Positions 8,419-17,880 of a DNA stretch of 64,000 nucleotides are shown here, one piece after another. A model generated the notes under the pieces. It was not told where the DNA came from. It was given only the letters and a program-made list of their open reading frames with translations, and searched no databases. Made by a program: the position numbers and the translations under genes. Each line of letters begins with the position of its first letter. Position 1 is the first letter of the stretch. This DNA comes from Candidatus Peregrinibacteria bacterium RIFOXYB2_FULL_33_20 (lineage in GTDB: Bacteria; Patescibacteriota; Gracilibacteria; UBA1369; GWF2-33-10): contig MFXK01000010.1 of assembly GCA_001788835.1 (NCBI GenBank), positions 36,553 to 100,552 on the forward strand, written 5' to 3'.

Positions 8419-10200
8419 TTATTGTTTTAACGTGTCAAGCACACACTTCACATTCGCTTCCTTCACTTGCACATCTGGAATCGTACTTGGAGCGCCAGTC
8501 ATTAAATCTTTTGCTTTGGAATCTTTTGGGAAAGCAATAACTTCTCTAATATTTGGTTCTTTTTGCAAAATCATTATCAATCTATCAATCCCCCAGGCAA
8601 TCCCTCCGTGTGGTGGCGGACCATATTGAAAAGCTTCAAGCATGTGTCCAAATCTATGTTTAGCCTCATCGTCAGTTATACTTAAAGCTTTGAAAACTGT
8701 GCTTTGAACCTCGCTGTCATGGATACGAATACTTCCCCCTCCAATCTCATTGCCATTCAAAACTAAATCATAGGCAATTGATAAAACTTTGCCATATTCA
8801 CCTTTTTTCAAAAAATCCAAATGAGCCAAATTAGGACTGGTAAAAGGATGATGAGTGGCAACATATTTATTCTCTTCTTTTTTCCATTCAAACATAGGGA
8901 AATCCGTTACCCAGCAAAGTGCAAAAACATTGTCATCCATAAGTCCTAATTTTTCTGCGCAAGCAAGTCTAACATGCCCTAAACTTGCACAAACAACTTC
9001 AAAACTATCAGCTCCAAAAAATATTATATCACCAGGCCTTGCTCCAGTTTTAACTTTAATATCATTTTGTTCTTTTTCATTTAAAAATTTCAAAATTGGC
9101 GATCTGACTTCACCGTTTATATCATATATAATATAGGCCAAACCTTTTGCTTCATAAACTTTGGCCACTTCTGTAAATTCATCTATTTCTTTTCTTGTAA
9201 ATTTCGCACCACCATCCACTTTCAAAGCTCTGACTACGCCACCATCTTTAACTGCATTTTTAAACACTGAAAATTCGGCATTTTTTAACTCTTCTGTTAA
9301 ATCAACAATCTGCACGTCAAAACGTAAATCAGGTTTATCAACTCCATATTTATCCATGGCTTCCTTCCAGGTAAGTCTTGGAATAGATTTATCTAAAATT
9401 TTTCTGTCAGACGCAAATTTATCCAAAATTTCAAGCATCAGTCTTGAATTAAGTTCAATCAAATCTTCCTGCTCCACAAATGACATTTCTATATCAAGCT
9501 GGGTAAATTCAGGCTGTCTATCCCCTCTTTGGTCCTCATCACGGAAACATCTGGCAATCTGAAAATATTTATCCATCCCTGAAACCATCAAAAGCTGTTT
9601 CAACTGTTGGGGAGATTGTGGTAAAACATAAAATTTTCCAGCATAAAGTCTGGAAGGTACCAAATATTCACGAGATCCTTCTGGCGTTCCTTTTATAAGA
9701 ATAGGAGTTTCCACCTCAACAAAATCCTCTTTATCCATAAAATCACGTATAAATTTCACAATTTTATGTCTCATAACCAAATTGTTTTTCATCCTTTCTC
9801 TTCTTAAATCCAAATATCGATATTTTAGCCTTAATTCTTCATTTAAAGCCTTATCCTGATCTATTTCAAAAGGGGGAGTTAATGATTTAGATAAAATCTT
9901 ACATCCTTTAATCAAAAGTTCAACCTTGCCTGTTGATAGATTCTTGTTTTCCATGCCCTCCGGTCTTGCCCTCACAATACCTGTCACCTGCAAAACATAT
10001 TCAGTCCTGACTTGTGATGCTAAATCCAAAGCCTCCTTATATTGAGGGGCAAAAACTATTTGGCTAAGCCCATATCTGTCTCTTAAGTCTATAAAAATTA
10101 ATTCACCATGATCCCTTCTCCTATGAACCCATCCAGCCAAAGTAACTTCTGATCCAATCATTGTTTCAGAAATTTCAGTACAAGTATGTGTTCGGTGCAT
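8419..10200 (-). CDS. aspS: Aspartyl-tRNA synthetase, bacterial type
   Basis: The 593-aa enzyme has an N-terminal OB-fold anticodon domain (GWVHRRRDHGELIFIDLRD), a class II core with FTQLDIEMSF, a GAD insertion domain in the middle and motif 3 GGIAWGIDRL (about 532-541). It charges tRNA with Asp. The His in the RRRDHGE segment is the residue found in non-discriminating AspRS enzymes that also make Asp-tRNA(Asn), where discriminating enzymes usually have Leu. A GatCAB amidotransferase would then be expected elsewhere in the genome. The gene is followed at once by icd and preceded by the initiator tRNA gene. Confidence 0.95.
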   Translation of the reverse strand: MHRTHTCTEISETMIGSEVTLAGWVHRRRDHGELIFIDLRDRYGLSQIVFAPQYKEALDLASQVRTEYVLQVTGIVRARPEGMENKNLSTGKVELLIKGCKILSKSLTPPFEIDQDKALNEELRLKYRYLDLRRERMKNNLVMRHKIVKFIRDFMDKEDFVEVETPILIKGTPEGSREYLVPSRLYAGKFYVLPQSPQQLKQLLMVSGMDKYFQIARCFRDEDQRGDRQPEFTQLDIEMSFVEQEDLIELNSRLMLEILDKFASDRKILDKSIPRLTWKEAMDKYGVDKPDLRFDVQIVDLTEELKNAEFSVFKNAVKDGGVVRALKVDGGAKFTRKEIDEFTEVAKVYEAKGLAYIIYDINGEVRSPILKFLNEKEQNDIKVKTGARPGDIIFFGADSFEVVCASLGHVRLACAEKLGLMDDNVFALCWVTDFPMFEWKKEENKYVATHHPFTSPNLAHLDFLKKGEYGKVLSIAYDLVLNGNEIGGGSIRIHDSEVQSTVFKALSITDDEAKHRFGHMLEAFQYGPPPHGGIAWGIDRLIMILQKEPNIREVIAFPKDSKAKDLMTGAPSTIPDVQVKEANVKCVLDTLKQ

Positions 10201-10357
10201 AAAAAAAAATTAAATTTTGAATTTAGAATTTTAATTGCTTTAAAACTTCAAAAAACATTCTAAATATATAGAATTAAACAATCAAGAAAAATATATGAAA
10301 TTAAATTATTAACAATAAATTTCCTGGCGTGCCAATCGAAGCTTAATAAGCGAAGAT

Positions 10358-10432
10358 TGGTTGCGGGGGAAGGATTCGAACCTCCGACCTCCGGGTTATG
10401 AGCCCGACGAGCTGCCACTGCTCTACCCCGCG
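10358..10432 (-). tRNA. Initiator tRNA-fMet (anticodon CAU), CCA encoded
   Basis: On the minus strand the gene folds into a full cloverleaf. The acceptor is CGCGGGG (10432-10426) against CCCCGCA (10368-10362), leaving a C1-A72 mismatch, and the anticodon stem has three consecutive G-C pairs around CTCATAA. Both are marks of the bacterial initiator. The T arm is GGTTCGAATCC. Discriminator A and CCA (10360-10358) are encoded. Downstream, 10331-10361 can form an imperfect hairpin that includes the CCA end, perhaps a processing signal. Confidence 0.93.
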
Positions 10433-10528
10433 ATGATTATGGTCTTTTGCGAACTGAATTTTAACAATAATTGTAAATATTAACAACAGATAATTAAAAA
10501 TTTATTTTTAACAAACAGGTAAATAATC

Positions 10529-13500
10529 TTAAAAAAAACTGTGACTTTGAAAAAATTCTGATATTTTATAACGCATTTCTGTTTCAGCCTTTTTAGAAGC
10601 TTCTGTTTGTATCTGAGTTAATAATTGATTTCCTAAATTTGGAAATTCCGCCAAAAATAATTCTGAAACCTGCCTTTGTTGCTCACTTATTTGACATTCT
10701 ATATTTAATCTATCTCTTAAAAGAATATTTGGAATACCTAAGGCAATTAATATATCTATAACACCTGCTGTATTATATCTGGCTGAACCATTTTCTATAC
10801 AAGTCACAATTCTTTTCTTTATTTCAGCAAACCAAAATTTTCTTATAATTGTTGATTTATACATCACACCGCTTTCCACTAAATTACACAAATAATTTGC
10901 TACACCACCAGTGGTAGTAAATAAACGATCGGTAAATTCATTCATTAAGTCAGGGGATTCCCTATAAATTGCTTCTATATCTGCAAAATTGGCATCATCA
11001 ACTTCTCTATCAATAGCATATAATAATTTAATATGTTTAACTAAAGTTAATTTCTCTAACCATTGATTTAAAAAACTGGGCGTTAAATGTGGAATCTTAT
11101 CGCTATTTCTTTTTGCTAATGGTGAAGCATCAGTAATCATGGCAGCAACTTCTGCTGGTTTATTATTAATTGCAGTCCTCAATTTATTAAATTTATTACC
11201 ACCATTATTTGCAACAAATTCCAATACATCTCTTTGAAATTGCCCAAAATCAGTTTCAGGTAAATTTACACTAAAAACTTTTGCCAAATGCCAAAGTGTA
11301 ATAAAATTATAAAATCCAGTAAAAAGAGAAGCTCTTTCTCTTATCCACATTTCAGCTAAATCAGGTGGTAATAACGCCTTAAATTTATTTTTTTTCAATT
11401 CTCTATCTTGTTGTTCTTGTTCATCTCTTTTTAGACTTAATATATGTCTTTTTAGAGCAAACTCTGAAAAATCTGTTATTAAATCAGGGAATCTAGTGCT
11501 TTTTAATAATTCATCTAATTCACTGCGACTAGGTTGAGCCTTTACTGCTTGCCTGGCTTCAATAAATTCCTGCTTTTTCACTGATTCAAGCCCCTCTTCA
11601 AATTCTAATAATTTTCTTTCTAACTGAGTACGTGAAGCTAAAGATACCTGAAAATATGTTAATTTTCTTCGCAGAACAATAGCCAAAGTATTACAGAAAT
11701 GCGTTCTTGTCGCTCCAAAACTTTCATCACATAAAAGACCCTGCAGTTCTACAAGTCCTAAATTCTTCAAATTATCTAAAATATCTTGGCAAGAACTATT
11801 TTTACTAAAAGAAGATAATAAACGCATGGCATATTCTGTATATAAAATTCCGTTTAATTGATCGATATCAGCTCCCGCTAAGCTAGAGATTTCCTGATTA
11901 ACATTTTCTGCAGAAGCTGTATCAAATATATAATGTAAAATACTAAACAAATTAGTTTCTCCATTCATAGCATTAATAACATCAATATACGATATTGGTA
12001 ATTTTGTAAAACTACTATTTTTCGATGGAATATATTTTCCCCATTTTTCACCACACACAGCCTTTCTGACTCCAGGACTCACTGGTCTTGACAATTTATT
12101 ATTAACATGAGCGGCAATTTTTAATTGAGCTGTAGCTCTTTCTTTTGTATGTTGGGGAGCATGACGCCTGTTTAATAATTCAATACCATCATCATAAAAA
12201 TCAGAAAACGTAAACGTATTAAGAATCGAAGAAAAAACTGATCCCGGGAGTCTGCCTTCTTCATCAAATGCAGATCTAACATCCATAAAAGCACATATAG
12301 CATATTCTATCATCAAATCTTGTTCCAGTTCAGTTATCTGATGTTCCGTAGCATATGCCTGCCAAGCTTCAGATAATCTTAATCTTGTTGTAAAGGCCTT
12401 ATGTAAAGTATTATAAGCTGGAGAGGCATGATCCTGAATAACTTGGACGCCAGATTCTGTTTTAGATATCATGTATTCGGCTTGAGGCAAATATACACTA
12501 CTATAATTATATGGATTCGTAACACTATAAGATACATTAGCTCTGATTGATTGGATATCCTCATTACTTCTTTCTACCTCCAAGGTGACAAGAATATTTT
12601 TTTCACCTTCTTTGTAACCTAAAACTGAAAACATAAGATAAAGTCTATAATTATGATCACCTGTTGGTTCAAAAAACATTTTGCTCGGTTTAAATCCACT
12701 ATTATTTATATCACTACCCAGCCTATATAAAGGAGATTCTCTAGGTGTATTTTCTTCAATCCATTTTATGGCAACACGAAAAGCTTGGTTATCAGTGGAT
12801 ATTTCAGTGAATGATAATTTCATATCTAAATCCTGAAAAGAAGCCATTTGTGGCATATATTCACCAATATAGGCAAGAAATCCTTCCAAAGAAATAGGGG
12901 CAAAAGCTTTTCTTTTTTCTCCAGTCCCTCCCTCAGCTGTAAATTGATATTGGGAATGACTTGATAAAATCAACTCCAGACATAATTGTGCCAATTTTTT
13001 TGGCTGTGGATATTCGGCCATTGATATGTAATAAAAAAGTTTATCTTTACTCTCATCTTCAGGAACAAAATCAACAGCCTCTTGAACTTTCCTATTATTA
13101 GGGAATCTAGAAAGCAACTCTGGTGTATATAAATGATCATATAATTTACCTATGGCAGTTAGTGCCGGAGAAAGTCTTCTCATTATAAGGTAAGTACCAA
13201 ATTGGGATCTTCCTTGTTTCATCAAGGTCTGACGTGCTAATAAAGCAGTTTCAAATGGAGATCTTGTATCCAAAATTCCTTGATCTGCAATAAATGATGA
13301 TGACATAACTTCGGGAAGTAAACCTGCCAAGCTAGTTCTTCCTAATCTATGAAAACCTTGAAGTGTTAAAGGTGTACGACCAATATCTCTTGATGGATCC
13401 TTAACGCCTTTTTGTTTTAAAACATAAGTCAAAGCAATTCTTGAATCTGTAACCGTCTTTAATTCATTAATTCCTAATTTAAACATAGATTTAACAAATT

Positions 13501-13882
13501 TCTCCAAATCTTTATCATTTTTAGTCATTAGATTTTCTATCTGAAAACTGTACCATTCATCAGTATTTATAGTACCTTTGGCTTGGACATTGGTGATACT
13601 AATTAAAAAATATCCTAAAAGATGTCTTAAATGTTTAAAAAATAAATGTCTTAATTCTGCAGAACTTCTGTCTAGATATTCTTTTTTTTGCAAAAGATTA
13701 TTACCAGGCAAATATTCCTCATAAAAAACTTTTGACGCTATTTGATTGAAATGCTCAAAAAAAACCTGATTAGCAACAAATAACCTGTTTAAAAATTGCT
13801 CACCACATTGGTATGTAAGACTTTTTTCTTCATATTCACATTCAAAATCATCTACCTCAGAATCAGGGCTATTTTTTGCCAT
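10529..13882 (-). CDS. Hypothetical protein, 1117 aa
   Basis: I recognise no domain. The protein is soluble: no signal peptide and no clear membrane segment. It is mostly helical in appearance, with a central beta-rich part (about 395-470, including NYRLYLMFSVLGYKEGEKNILVTLEVERS) and a charged, coiled-coil-like stretch near residues 750-850 (RKLLEFEEGLESVKKQE, KRDEQEQQDRELKKNKF). An early segment reads PSRDIGRTPLTLQGFHRLGRTSLAGLLPE. It starts 16 nt after the gene at 13899-15005 on the same strand, so the two probably form an operon and may act together. Codon and base use match the neighbours, so recent transfer is not evident. Confidence 0.8.
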   Translation of the reverse strand: MAKNSPDSEVDDFECEYEEKSLTYQCGEQFLNRLFVANQVFFEHFNQIASKVFYEEYLPGNNLLQKKEYLDRSSAELRHLFFKHLRHLLGYFLISITNVQAKGTINTDEWYSFQIENLMTKNDKDLEKFVKSMFKLGINELKTVTDSRIALTYVLKQKGVKDPSRDIGRTPLTLQGFHRLGRTSLAGLLPEVMSSSFIADQGILDTRSPFETALLARQTLMKQGRSQFGTYLIMRRLSPALTAIGKLYDHLYTPELLSRFPNNRKVQEAVDFVPEDESKDKLFYYISMAEYPQPKKLAQLCLELILSSHSQYQFTAEGGTGEKRKAFAPISLEGFLAYIGEYMPQMASFQDLDMKLSFTEISTDNQAFRVAIKWIEENTPRESPLYRLGSDINNSGFKPSKMFFEPTGDHNYRLYLMFSVLGYKEGEKNILVTLEVERSNEDIQSIRANVSYSVTNPYNYSSVYLPQAEYMISKTESGVQVIQDHASPAYNTLHKAFTTRLRLSEAWQAYATEHQITELEQDLMIEYAICAFMDVRSAFDEEGRLPGSVFSSILNTFTFSDFYDDGIELLNRRHAPQHTKERATAQLKIAAHVNNKLSRPVSPGVRKAVCGEKWGKYIPSKNSSFTKLPISYIDVINAMNGETNLFSILHYIFDTASAENVNQEISSLAGADIDQLNGILYTEYAMRLLSSFSKNSSCQDILDNLKNLGLVELQGLLCDESFGATRTHFCNTLAIVLRRKLTYFQVSLASRTQLERKLLEFEEGLESVKKQEFIEARQAVKAQPSRSELDELLKSTRFPDLITDFSEFALKRHILSLKRDEQEQQDRELKKNKFKALLPPDLAEMWIRERASLFTGFYNFITLWHLAKVFSVNLPETDFGQFQRDVLEFVANNGGNKFNKLRTAINNKPAEVAAMITDASPLAKRNSDKIPHLTPSFLNQWLEKLTLVKHIKLLYAIDREVDDANFADIEAIYRESPDLMNEFTDRLFTTTGGVANYLCNLVESGVMYKSTIIRKFWFAEIKKRIVTCIENGSARYNTAGVIDILIALGIPNILLRDRLNIECQISEQQRQVSELFLAEFPNLGNQLLTQIQTEASKKAETEMRYKISEFFQSHSFF

Positions 13883-13898
13883 AAAAATATTTTGCTTA

Positions 13899-15005
13899 TT
13901 AGAAGGTCATCTTAGATAAATCTACAAGATTTTCTGGTGGTGTCACTTCTGTTGGAGGGACATTATCGTTGTCCCCAGGTAATAATTGTGGTGGCCCTTT
14001 TTTACCCTCTCTATCACCCTCAAGAAGTTTAATCACTTGCTTTCTTGCTCTAGCCAAATTTATTTCAGGGAAAAGTGCTCTAAGAGCGTCTTCAAATGCT
14101 TGTGTACTACTAATTTCTATTGTCGGTCTTTTCAATGTTGTTAAAGAGCCACAAGCTGATTGTTTTTCTTCTCTTTTTGTAAGCCTTCTTTGTCGTGGAG
14201 GGTATCTAAGTTGAGTTTTGATCTCACTTACTAAATCTCTATAAAAGCTCAGATCAATTGTTTTAATAGCATCCAAAATCCCTCTGGTAGAATCACCTAT
14301 ACCAGTAAAAACCTGATCAAGCTCTAAATCTCCGGCACTACCATCTTGATCTGCAATCTCATAATTACAATACCTGCCTGATTCCGCCTCATTTGAAACA
14401 AGTTCATTATCTTCTAATTCCAAAGCAAAACCTAATAATTCACGACAAAAAGCTACAAATAATTGTTTATATTTTTGGTCATCCTGAGCTAATCTAGCAA
14501 AATTATCAATAAGAGTTTGTACTGAACTTTCTTCATGTAAAGATTTTTCACCAACCAACATTTCAAGTACAGACCGTCTTGCTCGATCATTTAAGTTAGT
14601 TCCTGACCCATCATACATCAAAGCAATTACACAAGCTGGATTAGTTAAATCAAGTAAATCGACTTTTTGAAGTTTGTGAGGATCCTGTAAAAAAGCAACT
14701 ACAGAAGGTTTATTTTGAACTGTAGTTAAAAAATCAATAACCGCTCTTACAGCATCTTCCAACTGCATATCCGCAATACTTAACATCAAAGTACCTCGAG
14801 TTATGGCAATATCCTTTATACGATCTTCGGGATGCTGATGCGCTTGTAATTGCAAACCTAATCTATCCAATAGAACGCTTAATTGAGGAACTCTATCTTC
14901 AAGAGACACTAAACTACCACCATCAACATTACTATCGGCATCTTGTGAAGTTAAAGGTAGAATCTTCTGAATTGAATTATTTCCTTGTCTAGTTAGTGAA
15001 ACCAT
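13899..15005 (-). CDS. Hypothetical protein, 368 aa
   Basis: This protein is unrecognised. It is soluble, with a helical N-terminal two-thirds and an acidic segment (LELEDNELVSNEAESG), then a basic segment (RYPPRQRRLTKREEKQ), and a proline-rich tail (GPPQLLPGDNDNVPPTE). It is the first gene of a probable two-gene operon with the 1117-aa protein. A possible promoter (TTGCCA, 17 nt, TTATAA) lies just upstream in the gap shared with the divergent manC gene. The pairing of a small and a giant protein of matching style suggests they interact, but this is inference. Confidence 0.75.
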   Translation of the reverse strand: MVSLTRQGNNSIQKILPLTSQDADSNVDGGSLVSLEDRVPQLSVLLDRLGLQLQAHQHPEDRIKDIAITRGTLMLSIADMQLEDAVRAVIDFLTTVQNKPSVVAFLQDPHKLQKVDLLDLTNPACVIALMYDGSGTNLNDRARRSVLEMLVGEKSLHEESSVQTLIDNFARLAQDDQKYKQLFVAFCRELLGFALELEDNELVSNEAESGRYCNYEIADQDGSAGDLELDQVFTGIGDSTRGILDAIKTIDLSFYRDLVSEIKTQLRYPPRQRRLTKREEKQSACGSLTTLKRPTIEISSTQAFEDALRALFPEINLARARKQVIKLLEGDREGKKGPPQLLPGDNDNVPPTEVTPPENLVDLSKMTF

Positions 15006-15162
15006 AAAAATAATTTAATTTATAAATAGCCCATTAATTACATGGCAATTATACATGTTTTTGCTAAAAAGGCAAATATATTATGTGGAATATTTTTTTC
15101 TTTTCCACTTTTTTCTTTTTTCTTATATACTTCCCCCGTTAAACACTTTTTTCTTTCTTAAA

Positions 15163-16239
15163 ATGCTTGCCTTAATTCTTGCCGGCGGATCTGGGACAAG
15201 GCTATGGCCTCTCTCGCGGCAAAAACACCCCAAACAATTACAATCACTGGTTAGTGACAAAACTTTACTGGAAGAAACAATTGATAGATTAGATTTTCTG
15301 AAATCGAATCAAATATTTATTGCTACGAATCAAGATTATGAAGATGAAATAAGACTTCAAGCAAAAACCATTCCTGCTGGCAATATCATTATCGAACCAG
15401 CCATGAGAGATACCGCTACTTGTATTTGCTATAGCCTGCTCTTTCTACAACAAAAATTCCCAGATGAAGTTGTGGCAATTATTTATGCTGACCATTTAAT
15501 CAAGGACAAACATGAATTTGTTGAAAAATTAAAAATAGCTGAAAAAATTGCAAAAAAAGAAAACACTTTGAATATCATTGAAGTAAAAGCCAGATTCCCA
15601 AATACTAATCTTGGTTATGTGAAAATAGGAAAAATGCTTGAAAGTGTTAATGGCCATGAAGTTTATGAATTCCTTGCATTTAAAGAGAAACCTGATCTTC
15701 AAACCGCTGAAAAATACTTGGGAAGCTATCAATATCTGTGGAATACAGGTTATTATGTGTGGAAAATTGCAGACATTTTAGAACAATATAAAAAATATTT
15801 ACCAGAAACAGTTGGAAACCTTAATAAATCAATAAAAGCATTGAATAAAAAAAATACTCAAGAAATTAAAAAGAATTATGAAAAATGCCAAAAGATCTCA
15901 ATTGATTACGCAATAATGGAAAAAGTAAATCCATCAAAAGTTCGCATTATTCCAGCAAATCTTGGATGGAGTGACATTGGCACATGGGATTCTATCTATA
16001 ACGAACTGGCGCAAGACCAAATCGACAAAAATATCATCAAAGGCCAATCTTTAAATTTAGCTACAAAAAATTCCCTTATTTACAATTACACTGACAAACT
16101 CGTCGCCACTGCCAATTTAAACAACATGGTGATAGTGGTGACTGATAGAGCGATCCTAATCACCAAAAGAGACAAAGATCAAAACGTAAAAAAAATTGTA
16201 GAAAAACTAAAAGAAGATGGGAAAGAAGAATTATTATAA
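15163..16239 (+). CDS. manC: Mannose-1-phosphate guanylyltransferase
   Basis: The 358-aa protein starts with MLALILAGGSGTRLWPLSR, the nucleotidyltransferase signature, followed by KHPKQ and EPAMRDTA. This supports the ATG at 15163 rather than the upstream in-frame ATG at 15055, which would add a hydrophobic tail not found in the family. It makes GDP-mannose from mannose-1-phosphate and GTP for glycan synthesis. NLGWSDIGTWDSI near residue 267 is also typical. It lacks the C-terminal isomerase domain of bifunctional enzymes. Next is murJ, 41 nt downstream, so both may serve the cell envelope. Confidence 0.9.
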   Translation: MLALILAGGSGTRLWPLSRQKHPKQLQSLVSDKTLLEETIDRLDFLKSNQIFIATNQDYEDEIRLQAKTIPAGNIIIEPAMRDTATCICYSLLFLQQKFPDEVVAIIYADHLIKDKHEFVEKLKIAEKIAKKENTLNIIEVKARFPNTNLGYVKIGKMLESVNGHEVYEFLAFKEKPDLQTAEKYLGSYQYLWNTGYYVWKIADILEQYKKYLPETVGNLNKSIKALNKKNTQEIKKNYEKCQKISIDYAIMEKVNPSKVRIIPANLGWSDIGTWDSIYNELAQDQIDKNIIKGQSLNLATKNSLIYNYTDKLVATANLNNMVIVVTDRAILITKRDKDQNVKKIVEKLKEDGKEELL

Positions 16240-16280
16240 ATAACGACAATAACTGTTAAGCATTTAAACTAATCTCCCCC

Positions 16281-17861
16281 TTGTCTTCCAAACAAATCAT
16301 TGCCGGTGCCATTTTACTTGGACTGTCTTCCTTAATAAGCAGACTGCTTGGTGTATATCGAGACCATTTATTCGGTATCATGTTTGGCACTACTTCTACC
16401 GGCATTCATGATATTGGCGTTTATTTAACTGCTTTTCGTATCCCTGATTTTCTCTATACAGTGTTAATATATGGAGCAATATCAACAGCTTTCATTCCAA
16501 TATTCACTGAATTAATAACAAAAAAAGATGACAAAAAAGCATGTGATTTTGCTACAAACATAACAAATACTTTAATTTTATTTTTATTAATTTGTGAAAT
16601 AATAATTTTTATTTTCACTCCATATTTAACAAAAATATTTGCCGCTGGATTCACAGGTGAAAGGTTAGATCTGATGATAAAACTAACAAGAATTATGCTT
16701 TTATCTCCAATATTTTTTGGTATAAGCAGTATATTTCAGGGCATACAAAACACTTACAAAATCTTTCTCTATCCAGCTCTTGCGCCAATTTTTTACAATC
16801 TTTCTATTATTATAGGCACATTATTTTTCGCAAAAAATTATGGAATTTATGGTCTTGCAATTTCAGTATGTATCGGAGCTTTTCTTCACATGCTTATACA
16901 AATCCCACAAACAATTAAACTTGGATTTAAATATAAATTTTCTATTAATTTAAAAAACTATGAAATGAAACGATTTTTTAAATTAATGATCCCAAGAATA
17001 ATTGGACTTTCAGTGGATCAATTAACTCTTATTATCAATTCAAACTTCGCAACAACCTTATCATATTCAGCAACAACAGTGCTTCCATATGCAGTAAATA
17101 TTCAAAGCTTACCACTCGGTCTTTTTGGCATTGCTGTTGCCATCGCATCATTTTCAACATTTTCAGAAATGGCGGCCAACAAAGATCATGAAAAAGTTTC
17201 TTATGTTTTGAAACAATCTATTTCCAACATTCTTTTCTTTGTAATTCCGTCTGCAATCGGTCTTTATATTATAAAATACGATGTAATCAATTTAATCTTT
17301 GGAGGAGGAAAATTCACACAAAACGATATAATATTAACAGGTGATACTTTGAGTTTTCTGTTAATAGGCTTAGCCTTTCAATCAATAACTCCAATCTTAG
17401 CAAGAATTTTTTATAGTTACCATGACACCAAGACGCCTCTTTATACGGCAATTTTTGCAATATTAATTAACATCATAGCAGTATTCATAACTACAAAAAT
17501 TTTAAATCTTGATGTAAAAGGAATTGCTTTAGCAATAAGTTTAACAGGAATTTTTAATTCAATTATTCTTGCAATAGCTTTGAAATTCAAACTAAATCTT
17601 CAAAATTTCTTTCCATTCAAAAACACAATAAAAATTATAATCTCATCATCTTTAATGGGAGTTTTTGTTTACAAAATTTCACCACTTATTATTAATCAAC
17701 TACATTTAAATTTCACCGGCTTAATTTTAAAAATCACAAATCTCGCCATCCCAATTTCACTTGGAATAATTCTTTACATCATATTTGCAATACTTTTAAA
17801 AATCCCTGAAATATACACTCTATTAAATAAATGTTTCCCTAATTCAAAATTCAAAATTTAG
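16281..17861 (+). CDS. murJ: MurJ/MviN lipid II flippase
   Basis: The 526-aa polytopic membrane protein has about 14 hydrophobic segments and the MviN pattern: SSLISRLLGVYRDHLFG near the start, GLFGIAVAIASFSTFSE, and an IARIFYSYHDTKTP loop. It flips lipid II across the cytoplasmic membrane for peptidoglycan synthesis. The start is a TTG at 16281 giving MSSKQIIAGA; no ATG is available near it and no Shine-Dalgarno sequence precedes it. Its end meets a heptad repeat (17838-17880) shared with the converging ribD gene. Confidence 0.92.
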   Translation: MSSKQIIAGAILLGLSSLISRLLGVYRDHLFGIMFGTTSTGIHDIGVYLTAFRIPDFLYTVLIYGAISTAFIPIFTELITKKDDKKACDFATNITNTLILFLLICEIIIFIFTPYLTKIFAAGFTGERLDLMIKLTRIMLLSPIFFGISSIFQGIQNTYKIFLYPALAPIFYNLSIIIGTLFFAKNYGIYGLAISVCIGAFLHMLIQIPQTIKLGFKYKFSINLKNYEMKRFFKLMIPRIIGLSVDQLTLIINSNFATTLSYSATTVLPYAVNIQSLPLGLFGIAVAIASFSTFSEMAANKDHEKVSYVLKQSISNILFFVIPSAIGLYIIKYDVINLIFGGGKFTQNDIILTGDTLSFLLIGLAFQSITPILARIFYSYHDTKTPLYTAIFAILINIIAVFITTKILNLDVKGIALAISLTGIFNSIILAIALKFKLNLQNFFPFKNTIKIIISSSLMGVFVYKISPLIINQLHLNFTGLILKITNLAIPISLGIILYIIFAILLKIPEIYTLLNKCFPNSKFKI

Positions 17862-17880
17862 AATTTAGAATTTAGAATTT
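17838..17880. repeat. AT-rich heptad repeat (AGAATTT family)
   Basis: Tandem seven-base units of AATTCAA and then TTTAGAA fill the convergent murJ/ribD boundary and include both stop codons. The same family is at 22317-22342, 22391-22427, 33746-33766, 50711-50742 and 51725-51760. Confidence 0.65.

Noticed and set aside
10331..10361. Hairpin after the tRNA as a small RNA
   Set aside because: The stem is short with an internal loop and overlaps the CCA end; at most a processing signal.
15055..15162. N-terminal extension of manC rich in Phe and Leu
   Set aside because: The family begins at LALILAGGSGTR. The extension is pyrimidine-rich leader DNA translated by chance.
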